Shown here piece by piece: positions 27,345-34,959 of a stretch of 64,000 nucleotides of DNA; the first letter of the stretch is position 1, and the number at the start of each line of letters is the position of its first letter. Source of the DNA: Planctomycetota bacterium (GTDB lineage Bacteria; Planctomycetota; UBA8742; UBA2392); assembly GCA_019912315.1 (NCBI GenBank), contig JAIOJA010000025.1:100541-164540 (forward strand). The letters run 5' to 3'. The notes below the pieces were generated by a model. That model searched no databases, was not told where the DNA came from, and worked only from the letters and a program-made list of their open reading frames with translations. Both the position numbers and the translations under genes were made by a program.

Positions 27345-28583
27345 TTAGTCTTCCTCGACGGACCAATCCAGATACCGCTGCATCTCGGCGGGGCTGGTGC
27401 CGGGGCGGATATAGGTCTTGGCGCGCACGAAGTCGGCCAGTGTCAGCGGGCGCACCTTGACCTGGTAGTTGCGAGTGGCCGCGAGCCCCTTGTCAATCAA
27501 CGCCGGCAGATCATCGTTCAAATCTCCGATCATCTGTGACGTGGCCTGCTTGCACAGGCGCTCGATCTCGCGACCGGAGTAGCCTTCCGTGTCGTCGATC
27601 AGTTCATGCAGGTCGAAATCGAGCTCATAGCCCTTCTTCAGCAGGTGAATTTCCAGTATCGCCTTGCGTGTGTCTTCATCCGGCAGCGGGATCAGGATCT
27701 GCTTTTCAAAGCGCGACATCACGGCCGCGTCGATCTCCCAGGGGCGATTTGTCGCGGCGATGGTCAACACGAAAATGTCGCTGCGCCCCTTCTCGGCGAG
27801 ACCGTCAAGCTCGGCCAGGATGGTGGACAGAATGCGGCGTTCGGCGCCGGTCTGTTCCCCGCCGTCGCGGTTGCTGGTGAGAGATTCAAACTCGTCCAGA
27901 AACACGACACTGGGCGAGTTGTCACGCGCGGCGCCGTAGATTTCGCTGATGATCTTGCTGCTTTCGCCAAAGTACTTCGAAAGCACGCCGCTGACTTTCA
28001 CGTTGAAGAACAACGCCTGGCCTTCGGTGGTTACCTTCAGGCTGTTGGACGTCGCCGCGGCAAGCAATGTCTTGCCCGTGCCCGGCGGGCCGTAGAACAG
28101 CATGTTCCGGAAGGTCGTGATCCTTACGCCCTCGGGCGGCTTGGCCAGTGACAGTGCCAGCGTGTACTTGATGTCGCGTTTGGTTTCCTCAAGCCCGCCG
28201 ATGTCATCCCAGGTGATCGTGCTGGTGTGAACGAGCGCGGAGACGGCTTCGCTGATGTTGCTTTCAGGCTCGCCGTCGGCGGTTTCGTGGCGCTGGTCTT
28301 CATCTACGCTGCTGCTGGGTGGCGATGGCAGCTTGGTTTTGCCGTTAGCCTTTTCGTTGCCGACTTCGCGCAGGCGGCGGGCGAAGTCGCGGTATTCAAT
28401 CGCCTTGCGTTTTCGCGCGTACTCCATGCTGCGTGACTGGGCGTACTCGGCGTACTTGAACATGGTCTTGCTGGCGGATTCAAAGTTGCCCGCGGCCGTC
28501 TCAGAGTCACCGGCCTTCCAGGCCATCTTGGCCTTGTGCAGTGCGTCGTCGCACGCGCGTTTTAGTTTAGGTCCAAGGTCCAT
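27345..28583 (-). CDS. Vps4-like AAA ATPase with MIT-like N-terminus
   Basis: A 412-residue protein. Residues about 5-74 form a three-helix MIT-like domain (ACDDALHKAKMAWKAGDSE and following), then a flexible linker (75-120). The AAA core starts at TWDDIGGLEETK and has Walker A GPPGTGKT (165-172), pore loop LSKYFGES (201-208), Walker B VVFLDE (226-231), sensor-1 ATNRPWEID (277-285) and arginine finger Arg291 in SRFEKQILIPLPD. The C-terminal segment PLTLADFVRAKTYIRPGTSP followed by a YLDW helix matches the Vps4 C-terminal helix. This order (MIT-linker-AAA-Vps4_C) is that of Vps4, the ESCRT-III disassembly ATPase. Its neighbours are three Snf7/PspA-like proteins. Confidence 0.88.
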   Translation of the reverse strand: MDLGPKLKRACDDALHKAKMAWKAGDSETAAGNFESASKTMFKYAEYAQSRSMEYARKRKAIEYRDFARRLREVGNEKANGKTKLPSPPSSSVDEDQRHETADGEPESNISEAVSALVHTSTITWDDIGGLEETKRDIKYTLALSLAKPPEGVRITTFRNMLFYGPPGTGKTLLAAATSNSLKVTTEGQALFFNVKVSGVLSKYFGESSKIISEIYGAARDNSPSVVFLDEFESLTSNRDGGEQTGAERRILSTILAELDGLAEKGRSDIFVLTIAATNRPWEIDAAVMSRFEKQILIPLPDEDTRKAILEIHLLKKGYELDFDLHELIDDTEGYSGREIERLCKQATSQMIGDLNDDLPALIDKGLAATRNYQVKVRPLTLADFVRAKTYIRPGTSPAEMQRYLDWSVEED

Positions 28584-28587
28584 AACT

Positions 28588-28662
28588 CAGGTTTCAGGGA
28601 ACAGGTGTCAGGTTTCAACTCTTCTGCCATGGCCCCTGACACCTGGAACCTGGCACCTGCAA
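28588..28662. repeat. Inverted pair of 7-bp tandem arrays inside the operon
   Basis: CAGGTTT CAGGGAA CAGGTGT CAGGTTT (28588-28615), a short spacer, then CCTGACA CCTGGAA CCTGGCA CCTGCAA (28635-28662). The two arrays are opposite in strand sense and could fold into a long imperfect hairpin. They fill the gap between the coiled-coil B gene and the AAA gene. The unit CCTGACA/CCTGAAA also occurs between groES and groEL. Confidence 0.8.
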
Positions 28663-28669
28663 CCCGCCT

Positions 28670-29287
28670 TCAGATTGCCCCCTCTTCGGATTCGAGTTTG
28701 CTGCGCAACTCTGCCTCGGTCTTCAGCGCGGCGTCGAAGTCGCCGCCTTCTTCGGCTTCGTTGATGGTGTCGATCTCGGAGAGGAAGCGGGCTTTTTCCG
28801 GGTCGCTCTCGTCGAGGTCGCCTTCCACTTCCAGGCCCAGGTCGTCAAGCGTCGCGTTCAGCTCATCGAGGTAGGACTCTTCGTCGATCTGCTGCAACGC
28901 CAGCTTGGCGTCGAGCCCGCTGCTGCGAATGCGCTGCAGCAACTTGTTGACGCCTTCCTTGTCTTTGCGCTTTTCCAGGCGCTCAAGCCCGCGGATGTAC
29001 TTCTTTAAAGCGATGCCTTCGAGGTTGCTGACCTTGGCCGCGCGCCGGTTGAAAGCGAAGTCGTGCTTGATGTCTTTGAGTTCTTCCCAGACGTAATCGA
29101 CCTCGATGCTGTTGCCCTCGCGGCGCGCGCGTTTGATCTGCTCGATCAGTGACGCCTGGCGCGTACTGAGCTTGCGCAACTCCATGAAGTATTTACGGCG
29201 TTCGCGCTCGACTTCGCGCAGCTTGACCTTCAGCTTGCGTAGGTCGACCCTGGTGCCGAACAGACTTGCAAAGAAGTTTGCAACCAT
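28670..29287 (-). CDS. Snf7/PspA-like coiled-coil protein B
   Basis: A 205-residue helical protein with an AGGTGGAG ribosome site. It starts with an amphipathic segment (MVANFFASLFG), then a very basic helix (14-57), a turn (REGNS), a second helix (61-105), shorter helices, and an acidic C-terminal half (135-205) ending in a helix EAELRSKLESEEG that could bind an MIT domain. The charge pattern and helix order again match the ESCRT-III/PspA plan. It lies four bases from coiled-coil C and directly before the Vps4-like ATPase. Confidence 0.7.
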   Translation of the reverse strand: MVANFFASLFGTRVDLRKLKVKLREVERERRKYFMELRKLSTRQASLIEQIKRARREGNSIEVDYVWEELKDIKHDFAFNRRAAKVSNLEGIALKKYIRGLERLEKRKDKEGVNKLLQRIRSSGLDAKLALQQIDEESYLDELNATLDDLGLEVEGDLDESDPEKARFLSEIDTINEAEEGGDFDAALKTEAELRSKLESEEGAI

Positions 29288-29290
29288 CGA

Positions 29291-29977
29291 TTACTCCACC
29301 TGCGCTTCAGGCTCTTCTTTGGATTTCTTTGGGGACTTCTCAGGCGACTTCTCAGGCTTGCTTTCCTGCTCGCGGGCCATGATTTCCGCTTCGATTTCGC
29401 GAAGGTCGGCGTCCATGACGCGCTGCCTGGTCTCTTCGCCCATGATTTCCTTTTCCAGCTTTCGCAGGTCTTCCTTGTCTTTGCTGGTCAGCACGTCGTC
29501 GCGGCTCTGGACTACGCCCTCGCCGGTTTCTACCGAGTCGCGGAACTTTTCCATGCCTTCTTCGAAATCGAGCATCACGCGTTCCACCACGCTCTGTTCG
29601 ATGCCCCGCAAGTCCATCGCCTCCATGGCCTGGATCTTGCCGACCAGGTTCATGTGAAGCTCGATGTTCTTGTTCAGGATGTCGGCCTTGAGCTTCAGGT
29701 TCCCCATCTGCGTGCGCGTGCGTTTGATCTGCAGCAGCACGAATTCTTTTTCGCGATCGCCAACGCGCCCTGACTTGATGTTTTCAATGCTCGCGCGCTC
29801 GGACAGCTCAAGGCGGGCCAGCTCCTGTCGCGTCTTGCGCAGCTCCACTTCGTTGCGGGTGATCAACTCATCGAGATGCTCCAGCATCTCGCGGGTGGAG
29901 TGCGCGTCCTTGATCACCTGCTCAGCTTCGCCGGAGGTGCCCTGGATCATCTGTTTTATGCGCTCTAGCAGGTTCAT
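29291..29977 (-). CDS. PspA/ESCRT-III-like coiled-coil protein C
   Basis: A 228-residue helical protein. The N-terminal MNLLERIKQMIQGT is amphipathic, as in PspA/Vipp1. A helical hairpin follows (about 17-66 and 76-121, with a turn at KSGRVGD), then helices to about 203, and a Lys/Pro/Glu tail (205-228, SPEKSPKKSKEEP) that resembles the Pro-containing type of MIT-binding motif. Its ATG overlaps the preceding stop by one base (TAATG), so it is in the same operon. The assignment to the superfamily is by pattern only. Confidence 0.68.
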   Translation of the reverse strand: MNLLERIKQMIQGTSGEAEQVIKDAHSTREMLEHLDELITRNEVELRKTRQELARLELSERASIENIKSGRVGDREKEFVLLQIKRTRTQMGNLKLKADILNKNIELHMNLVGKIQAMEAMDLRGIEQSVVERVMLDFEEGMEKFRDSVETGEGVVQSRDDVLTSKDKEDLRKLEKEIMGEETRQRVMDADLREIEAEIMAREQESKPEKSPEKSPKKSKEEPEAQVE

Positions 29978-30753
29978 TACGCCCTTACGCTTTCAAAACG
30001 GTCACGCTGGATGATCAGGTCCCCGCCCACGCTCTTTACGTCAATGCCGGGTGTGCGTTCGGCGTATAGCATCGCGCGGTCCGTGACTAGGTCTTTGCCG
30101 ACGGCCGTCCGACTTGCCAGGTCTTCGATCAGCATGAACCCCCCCGGCTCTTTCAACTCTATCGCGCTGGCCAGTGCGGAATCAACCCGCGCGATCTTCT
30201 GATCAACGGGCTCCGGGTCAAACAGGTTCTCGAACAACGCCGGAAGAATTGCGCCATCGCCGGGGGGCGTGACGGCCCAGCCCGGATCGGCGTATTCAAT
30301 CAGTGTCGCGCGCCAGTTTGTGCCTCCGCTGAGGGCGCGCATGACTTCATCTGAGTGCCCGAGGCCGTCATCGTCGCGAACGCCTGCGATTCCCATGATG
30401 AAGTAAATGTCCGGACGTAAAGGCGCCAAGGACCAGCGCACAGTTTCATGGATGGCTTCCGGGGTGAACCGGTGTTTACGGAAGGCGAAGTCAAGCACGA
30501 CACAGATCTTCACAGCGGTCAGCCCCAGCATTGGTTTGTGCAGCAACCCTACGGATTCGCGGCGTGCGAAGTCACCCTTGCCGCTGGGGGAAAGATCGCC
30601 GCTGCGATAACTGCGGCGACTGACGCGATTGGGGTCAAAGTCGTAAAGTGAGCCCTCGCCGGGATGCGGCAGCATCCGCTGGCGGATAATGCGGCTCTCA
30701 AGCCCTGAAAACAGGCTTTGCATGGCGGATAGTGAATTCGAGCGGTCGGCCAT
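29977..30753 (-). CDS. Unknown first gene of the ESCRT-like cluster, possible C-terminal winged helix
   Basis: The ORF is open up to 30969, but that upstream part crosses a repeat, so I place the start at 30753 (MADRSNSLSAMQS, 258 residues). The middle (about 78-175) looks alpha/beta with hydrophobic strands KICVVLDFAF and DIYFIMGIAG. Residues about 188-250 look like a winged helix: helices DSALASAIEL, LIEDLASRTAV and DLVTDRAMLYAE, then a beta wing DVKSVGGDLIIQRD. Winged helices occur in ESCRT-II and as ESCRT recruiters in archaea, but the link here is speculation. It overlaps coiled-coil C by one base. Confidence 0.6.
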   Translation of the reverse strand: MADRSNSLSAMQSLFSGLESRIIRQRMLPHPGEGSLYDFDPNRVSRRSYRSGDLSPSGKGDFARRESVGLLHKPMLGLTAVKICVVLDFAFRKHRFTPEAIHETVRWSLAPLRPDIYFIMGIAGVRDDDGLGHSDEVMRALSGGTNWRATLIEYADPGWAVTPPGDGAILPALFENLFDPEPVDQKIARVDSALASAIELKEPGGFMLIEDLASRTAVGKDLVTDRAMLYAERTPGIDVKSVGGDLIIQRDRFESVRA

Positions 30754-30776
30754 TCTGTATCTACTGTGTCCTGAAG

Positions 30777-30854
30777 GGGGACAGGCACCTTTTTCGCCTT
30801 TGGCGCTTGCCTTGCATTCTGACGGTCCAACAGGCGAAAAAGGAGCCAGTCCCC
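30777..30854. repeat. Inverted repeat, GGGGACAGGCACC family (copy 1)
   Basis: Two 22-nt arms (30777-30798 and 30833-30854) pair with only two mismatches around a 34-nt loop. The left arm reads AGGCACC where the right arm's complement reads TGGCTCC. The same two-position asymmetry occurs in the copy at 59607-59637. It lies upstream of the ESCRT-like cluster and the divergent ABC exporter. Confidence 0.85.
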
Positions 30855-30951
30855 TGTGAGTATAGCTAATTTCATCGCCGGTACAGACCCGGTGAGTTGC
30901 AACCCCGCCTCCCGCGCCTAACGTGGGGCTAGACCTGGAAGGCTGCTGCTC

Positions 30952-32784
30952 TTGGCGCAAACGTATCACGATGACGACGAGTTCCTTGGCAAGGCGTACG
31001 ACGCCAGGCTGATCAAACGCCTGATTCCGTACGCCCGGCCTTATCTTGGCCTGGTCTTCTGGGGCACTGCTTTCATGCTGCTGGCCGCGGCATGTGAGCT
31101 GGTGATCCCGTTGATTGTTAGGGATACGGTCAACGGTCCTTTCATTGTGCTGGGCGACCAGGCCTCAACGCCTGCGGCGAAGAATGGCGCGTGGGCAACG
31201 CTGGGGTGGTTCGCGTTCGGCTTTGTGGGGCTGGTCGCCGTGCAATTCGTCGCGAGGTTCGGCAATACCTATCTGTTCCAGAAGCTCGGGCAAAAGGCAG
31301 TGCTGGATCTGCGGCAGGACGCCTATGCGCACATCCAGCGCCTGCCGCTGCGCTTTTTTGATCGTAACCCGGTAGGTCGGCTGGTTACCCGCGTAACCAG
31401 CGACGTTGAGGCCATTGGTGAAGTGTTTGCCAGCGGGCTGGTACAGCTGGCCGGCGACGCGATCATTGTGGTTGGCGCCCTTACGCTGATGATGTTCCTG
31501 AGCTGGCAGCTTGCGCTGTTTGTTGTGGCCGGCATTCCGGTAATGGCGCTGCTGACGTGGGTGTTCCGAGGGCGGGCACGCGGCGCGTTTCGAGAAATGC
31601 GAGTGAAGCTGGCGGTCGTGAACAGCTTTCTCAACGAGACGATCCAGGGCTGGCGCATTACCCGCATTTTCGGCACCGAGAAACAGATGGCCGACAAGTT
31701 CGACTGCCGCAGCGCCGACTATCGTGACGCGACGTACCGCACGGTTTTCAACTTCAGCCTGTTCTTCCCGATCGTTGAAATAGCCGGCACGGGCACAGTG
31801 CTGCTGGTCGTGTGGTGGGGGACGCGCAGCATTTTCGGCGGGTCGCTCGACTACGGCACGTTCTTCGCTTTCTTTCTGTACACGCCCATGATGTTCCGGC
31901 CGATCCGGGAAATGAGCGAAAAGTACAACGTGCTGCAAAGCGCGATGGCAAGCGCTGAGCGGCTGTTTCGAATTCTGGACACCAAGAACGATGTCGAGAA
32001 TCCAGCCGAGCCCAAGGCACCGTCCATCACCGGCGAGATCGAGTTCCGCAACGTCTGGTTCGCCTATAATGATGAAGAGTGGGTGCTGAAGGACGTCAGC
32101 TTCAAGGTAGCGGCGGGAAGTTCGGTCGCGCTGGTGGGGGCAACTGGCAGCGGCAAGACTACGATCATCAGTCTGCTGATGCGTTTTTACGATATCCAGC
32201 GGGGAAGCATCCTGATTGATGGCGTGGACATTCGCGAAATGAACAAAGACCACCTGCGCACGGCTTTCAGCCTGGTGTTGCAGGACGTGTTCCTGTTTGC
32301 GGGGACGGTGCTGGATAACATCAGACTGGGCAACAAGGACATCTCGCGCGAGCAGGTGGAGGCCGCGGCCAAGGTTGTTCATGCGCACGAATTCATCGAA
32401 AGCCTGAACGGCAGCTACGATGCCATTGTCGCTGAGCGCGGCGCGACCTTCAGCGCGGGGCAGCGTCAGTTGCTCGCGTTCGCGCGCGCACTGGCCTACG
32501 ACCCGAAGATTCTCGTGCTCGACGAAGCAACGTCGAACATCGACAGCGAGACCGAAGCCCTGATCCAGGATGCGCTGGCGCAACTCATGCAGGGGCGCAC
32601 GGCCGTAGTCGTCGCGCACCGGTTAAGCACAATTACACACAGCGACAACATCCTCGTCCTGCACAAGGGCGAAGTCGTCGAGCAAGGAACACACAACCAG
32701 CTACTGCAACAGGGCGGGCGCTACGCCAAGCTCTACCAGCTCCAATTCAGCAACGGAGCGAATGCCGAAACCAAAGCCGGGTGA
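30952..32784 (+). CDS. MsbA-like ABC exporter (permease-ATPase fusion)
   Basis: A 610-residue half-transporter starting at TTG with GGAAGG upstream. The membrane domain has six predicted helices (about 28-320). The ATPase domain has Walker A GATGSGKT (396-403), Q-loop VLQD, signature SAGQR (501-505, a variant of SGGQ), Walker B ILVLDE (520-525) and the H-loop AHRLST. The sequence resembles YheH/MsbA-type lipid or drug exporters acting as dimers in the inner membrane. Substrate unknown. It is divergent from the ESCRT-like cluster. Confidence 0.93.
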   Translation: MAQTYHDDDEFLGKAYDARLIKRLIPYARPYLGLVFWGTAFMLLAAACELVIPLIVRDTVNGPFIVLGDQASTPAAKNGAWATLGWFAFGFVGLVAVQFVARFGNTYLFQKLGQKAVLDLRQDAYAHIQRLPLRFFDRNPVGRLVTRVTSDVEAIGEVFASGLVQLAGDAIIVVGALTLMMFLSWQLALFVVAGIPVMALLTWVFRGRARGAFREMRVKLAVVNSFLNETIQGWRITRIFGTEKQMADKFDCRSADYRDATYRTVFNFSLFFPIVEIAGTGTVLLVVWWGTRSIFGGSLDYGTFFAFFLYTPMMFRPIREMSEKYNVLQSAMASAERLFRILDTKNDVENPAEPKAPSITGEIEFRNVWFAYNDEEWVLKDVSFKVAAGSSVALVGATGSGKTTIISLLMRFYDIQRGSILIDGVDIREMNKDHLRTAFSLVLQDVFLFAGTVLDNIRLGNKDISREQVEAAAKVVHAHEFIESLNGSYDAIVAERGATFSAGQRQLLAFARALAYDPKILVLDEATSNIDSETEALIQDALAQLMQGRTAVVVAHRLSTITHSDNILVLHKGEVVEQGTHNQLLQQGGRYAKLYQLQFSNGANAETKAG

Positions 32785-33094
32785 TACACTTGAGGCTATG
32801 CCTCCTCTGCCGACTCCCGTGGAGCACGATGACCCTGTTGGGCGATCCGCCCTGAGTTTGATGTTAGCTTGTCCGGGTGTACTGATCGTTGGCGTCCTGT
32901 TTGTCTGCTCGTTGTTCCTGAATGCGGGTCGTTGGGAACCGATCATGTACGATCTGTTATTCGTCATTCTGTTTTGCCTCGCCATCGCACCGGTAGGGGC
33001 GATCATCGCAAGGGGCAAGGTCCGCTGGATAGCCATCCCCAGTGCCGTTGTGTCGGTCGTTCTGCTTGGATGGTTTATCGTGATCTCGACCTAG
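32762..33094 (+). CDS. Small membrane protein after the ABC exporter
   Basis: A 110-residue protein with about three membrane segments (about 30-52, 60-80 and 87-108). The ATG at 32762 overlaps the end of the ABC gene by 23 bp; an alternative ATG at 32798 gives MPPLPTPVEHDD and avoids the overlap. Family not recognised. Confidence 0.6.
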   Translation: MPKPKPGDTLEAMPPLPTPVEHDDPVGRSALSLMLACPGVLIVGVLFVCSLFLNAGRWEPIMYDLLFVILFCLAIAPVGAIIARGKVRWIAIPSAVVSVVLLGWFIVIST

Positions 33095-33176
33095 CACCAG
33101 CCAACCGCATCTGGACACCCGACTGGAATTCCCTCGTTGCGCCGCGTGTTTATAGGTCTCGAATGAGAGGCCAGCC

Positions 33177-33326
33177 ATGAAGACCGACTGCTTCCTAACA
33201 CCCTGCACGACACCGGAAGATTGGGTCAGCGAGACGTCAACTAAGGCTAAGCGTGAGCTTCGCATCGTCTTGGCACTGGTCTACATCGCCGCCGCCGCTG
33301 GATTGGCATTCGCACTACTGGCCTAA
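33177..33326 (+). CDS. 49-residue single-span membrane peptide
   Basis: An ATG at 33177 with GAGAGG six bases upstream opens a 49-codon frame ending at TAA 33324-33326. The N-terminal half is polar (MKTDCFLTPCTTPEDW), the C-terminal half one membrane helix (about 27-48, LRIVLALVYIAAAAGLAFAL). It is not homologous to anything I recognise; the ribosome site and hydrophobic profile support it. Confidence 0.5.
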   Translation: MKTDCFLTPCTTPEDWVSETSTKAKRELRIVLALVYIAAAAGLAFALLA

Positions 33327-33329
33327 AAC

Positions 33330-34337
33330 TCAGCCTATGAGCTTTGAGTACGCAGCCTTCGCGCGTCCGATGTCGTCGGTGCCGTGGACCAGGGCGCGAC
33401 CGTCTCGATAGAGCGTGAGTGTTAGGCCTTCGTGGTTGGCGCGCAGCAGGAAATCATTTTCGGTGGCGAGTGCCGCCGCGCCGCGGATGCGTTCACGCGC
33501 GGCGCTGTAGTCGAACTCGCCACCTGGTGTGATCTGCACGCTGTCTCGACCGCACATGACGGCATGCTTAGTTGCGCGTTTTCCTTCAAGCCAAGGGTAT
33601 TCATGCTTGCTGCAGCTGGGGCAGTCGGGCTGTGGCTTTGATGCGTCCACACCGGTACGTTCACCGGTCCACAGATCAACCTTCAGCATCTTGCAGAACA
33701 GGGCGTCCGCGTTTCCGCTGAGAATCTTCAACGCCACCACGCTGGCCCAAGCCACGGCCTGCAACACGGCGGGCATGATGATGCCGGTGGTGTCGCACGT
33801 TTCGCCTCCGGTGTCGGGCTGGTCTTCGAGCAGGCAGGTCAGACAGGCGGTCTTGCCCGGCATGACCGGCATACACACGGCGCGCGAGCCAACGCAGCCT
33901 GAATACACCCAGGGGACGCCATGTTTGACGGCCACGTCGTTGATCAGGAAGCGGGTTTCGAAATTGTCCGTGGCGTCGAGAATCAGTGTCGCACCGTTGG
34001 CCAGTTTCTCGGCATTGCGGTAACTGAAGTCGGCGACTTCCGCACGGACGGCTACGTCGCTGTTCACTTCAACCAGGCGGCGTCGGGCGGCTTCGGCCTT
34101 GGGCATGGCTTCGCGCACGTCGTGCTCGGTGAACAGGGACTGCCGCTGCAGGTTGGATTCTTCGACAATATCGCGGTCGACAATCACAAGCTCGCCGACG
34201 CCGGTGCGAACACAGAACTCGGCGAGGTGCGTGCCCAGCGCGCCGCAGCCGACCAGTAGCACTCGCGACTCGCGAACGCGCCTTTGCCCGTCGAGCCCGA
34301 TGGGCGAAAACAACTCCTGGCGTGAGTAGCGGGACAT
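33330..34337 (-). CDS. E1-like adenylyltransferase (ThiF/MoeB/HesA family)
   Basis: It adenylates the C-terminal glycine of a ubiquitin-fold sulfur carrier. The start at 34337 (MSRYSRQELF) gives 335 residues. Motifs: nucleotide loop GCGALGT (30-36), Asp54, NLQRQ (62-66), DATDNFETR, Cys pairs ACLTC (165, 168) and CPSC for structural zinc, and CDTTGI with a candidate catalytic Cys181. The C-terminal region (about 255-335) is not a rhodanese domain. No ThiS/MoaD-like gene is adjacent, so the partner is unknown. Confidence 0.88.
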   Translation of the reverse strand: MSRYSRQELFSPIGLDGQRRVRESRVLLVGCGALGTHLAEFCVRTGVGELVIVDRDIVEESNLQRQSLFTEHDVREAMPKAEAARRRLVEVNSDVAVRAEVADFSYRNAEKLANGATLILDATDNFETRFLINDVAVKHGVPWVYSGCVGSRAVCMPVMPGKTACLTCLLEDQPDTGGETCDTTGIIMPAVLQAVAWASVVALKILSGNADALFCKMLKVDLWTGERTGVDASKPQPDCPSCSKHEYPWLEGKRATKHAVMCGRDSVQITPGGEFDYSAARERIRGAAALATENDFLLRANHEGLTLTLYRDGRALVHGTDDIGRAKAAYSKLIG

Positions 34338-34341
34338 GACG

Positions 34342-34947
34342 CTAGTCTTGCGCCTTCCTGGCATCCCGCAAGGCCCCGAAGTAGGGGATGATGCTCAGCA
34401 CGCTTACCGCGCCGGTAATGCCGATCAGTACCATGTTCAGCGGCATCGTCCAGCTTGCTATCCAGGGCCAGTAGTGAGTGAAAAACACCAGCCAGCAGAT
34501 CGTGATCAACACCAGCGTCTGCACCAGTGTTTTCAGTTTGCCCCAGAAATTCGCAGCCAGCACAACTCCGCGCGACATGGCCGTCGGACGAATGTACACA
34601 TGCTGCACAAATTCGCGCGCAATGAACGGCAATGCGAACCACACCGGGTACGCGCCGGCCAGCCCGAAGGCCGTCCAGACGATCACAAAAAAGACAGCGT
34701 CGGCCAACGGGTCAAAGATCTTGCCCAGGTCGGAAACCTTCTTTTGCCGCCGCGCGAAGTAGCCGTCGCAGAAATCCGTGAACATGGCCAGCCCACCGAG
34801 CCACCCGCCGACCCATACGCCCCAGTATGTTTCCGTCAGGAAGAAATAAGCGCAGACCGGCGCAAACGCGAACCGCGCGAAGGTGAACACGTTCGCCAAC
34901 GTCCAGAAGTGAAAGCTCGGAGGGTGCTTTGCGGCGACATCGTTCAT
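34342..34947 (-). CDS. CDP-alcohol phosphatidyltransferase
   Basis: A 201-residue membrane enzyme with a perfect signature D-x2-DG-x2-AR-x8-G-x3-D-x3-D (Asp58 to Asp83). It makes a phospholipid from a CDP-diacylglycerol-type donor; the acceptor (glycerol phosphate, inositol or other) cannot be told. It ends four bases before the ThiF-like start on the same strand. Confidence 0.9.
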   Translation of the reverse strand: MNDVAAKHPPSFHFWTLANVFTFARFAFAPVCAYFFLTETYWGVWVGGWLGGLAMFTDFCDGYFARRQKKVSDLGKIFDPLADAVFFVIVWTAFGLAGAYPVWFALPFIAREFVQHVYIRPTAMSRGVVLAANFWGKLKTLVQTLVLITICWLVFFTHYWPWIASWTMPLNMVLIGITGAVSVLSIIPYFGALRDARKAQD

Positions 34948-34959
34948 GCCCGGAGCATC

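Noticed and set aside
28588..28662. CRISPR array
   Set aside because: Units are 7 bp, degenerate and without spacers; no cas genes are in the window.
29977..30969. Full-length reading of the first ESCRT-cluster gene from 30969
   Set aside because: The added 72 codons cross a perfect-looking inverted repeat (30777-30854) and are of odd composition, so 30753 is preferred.
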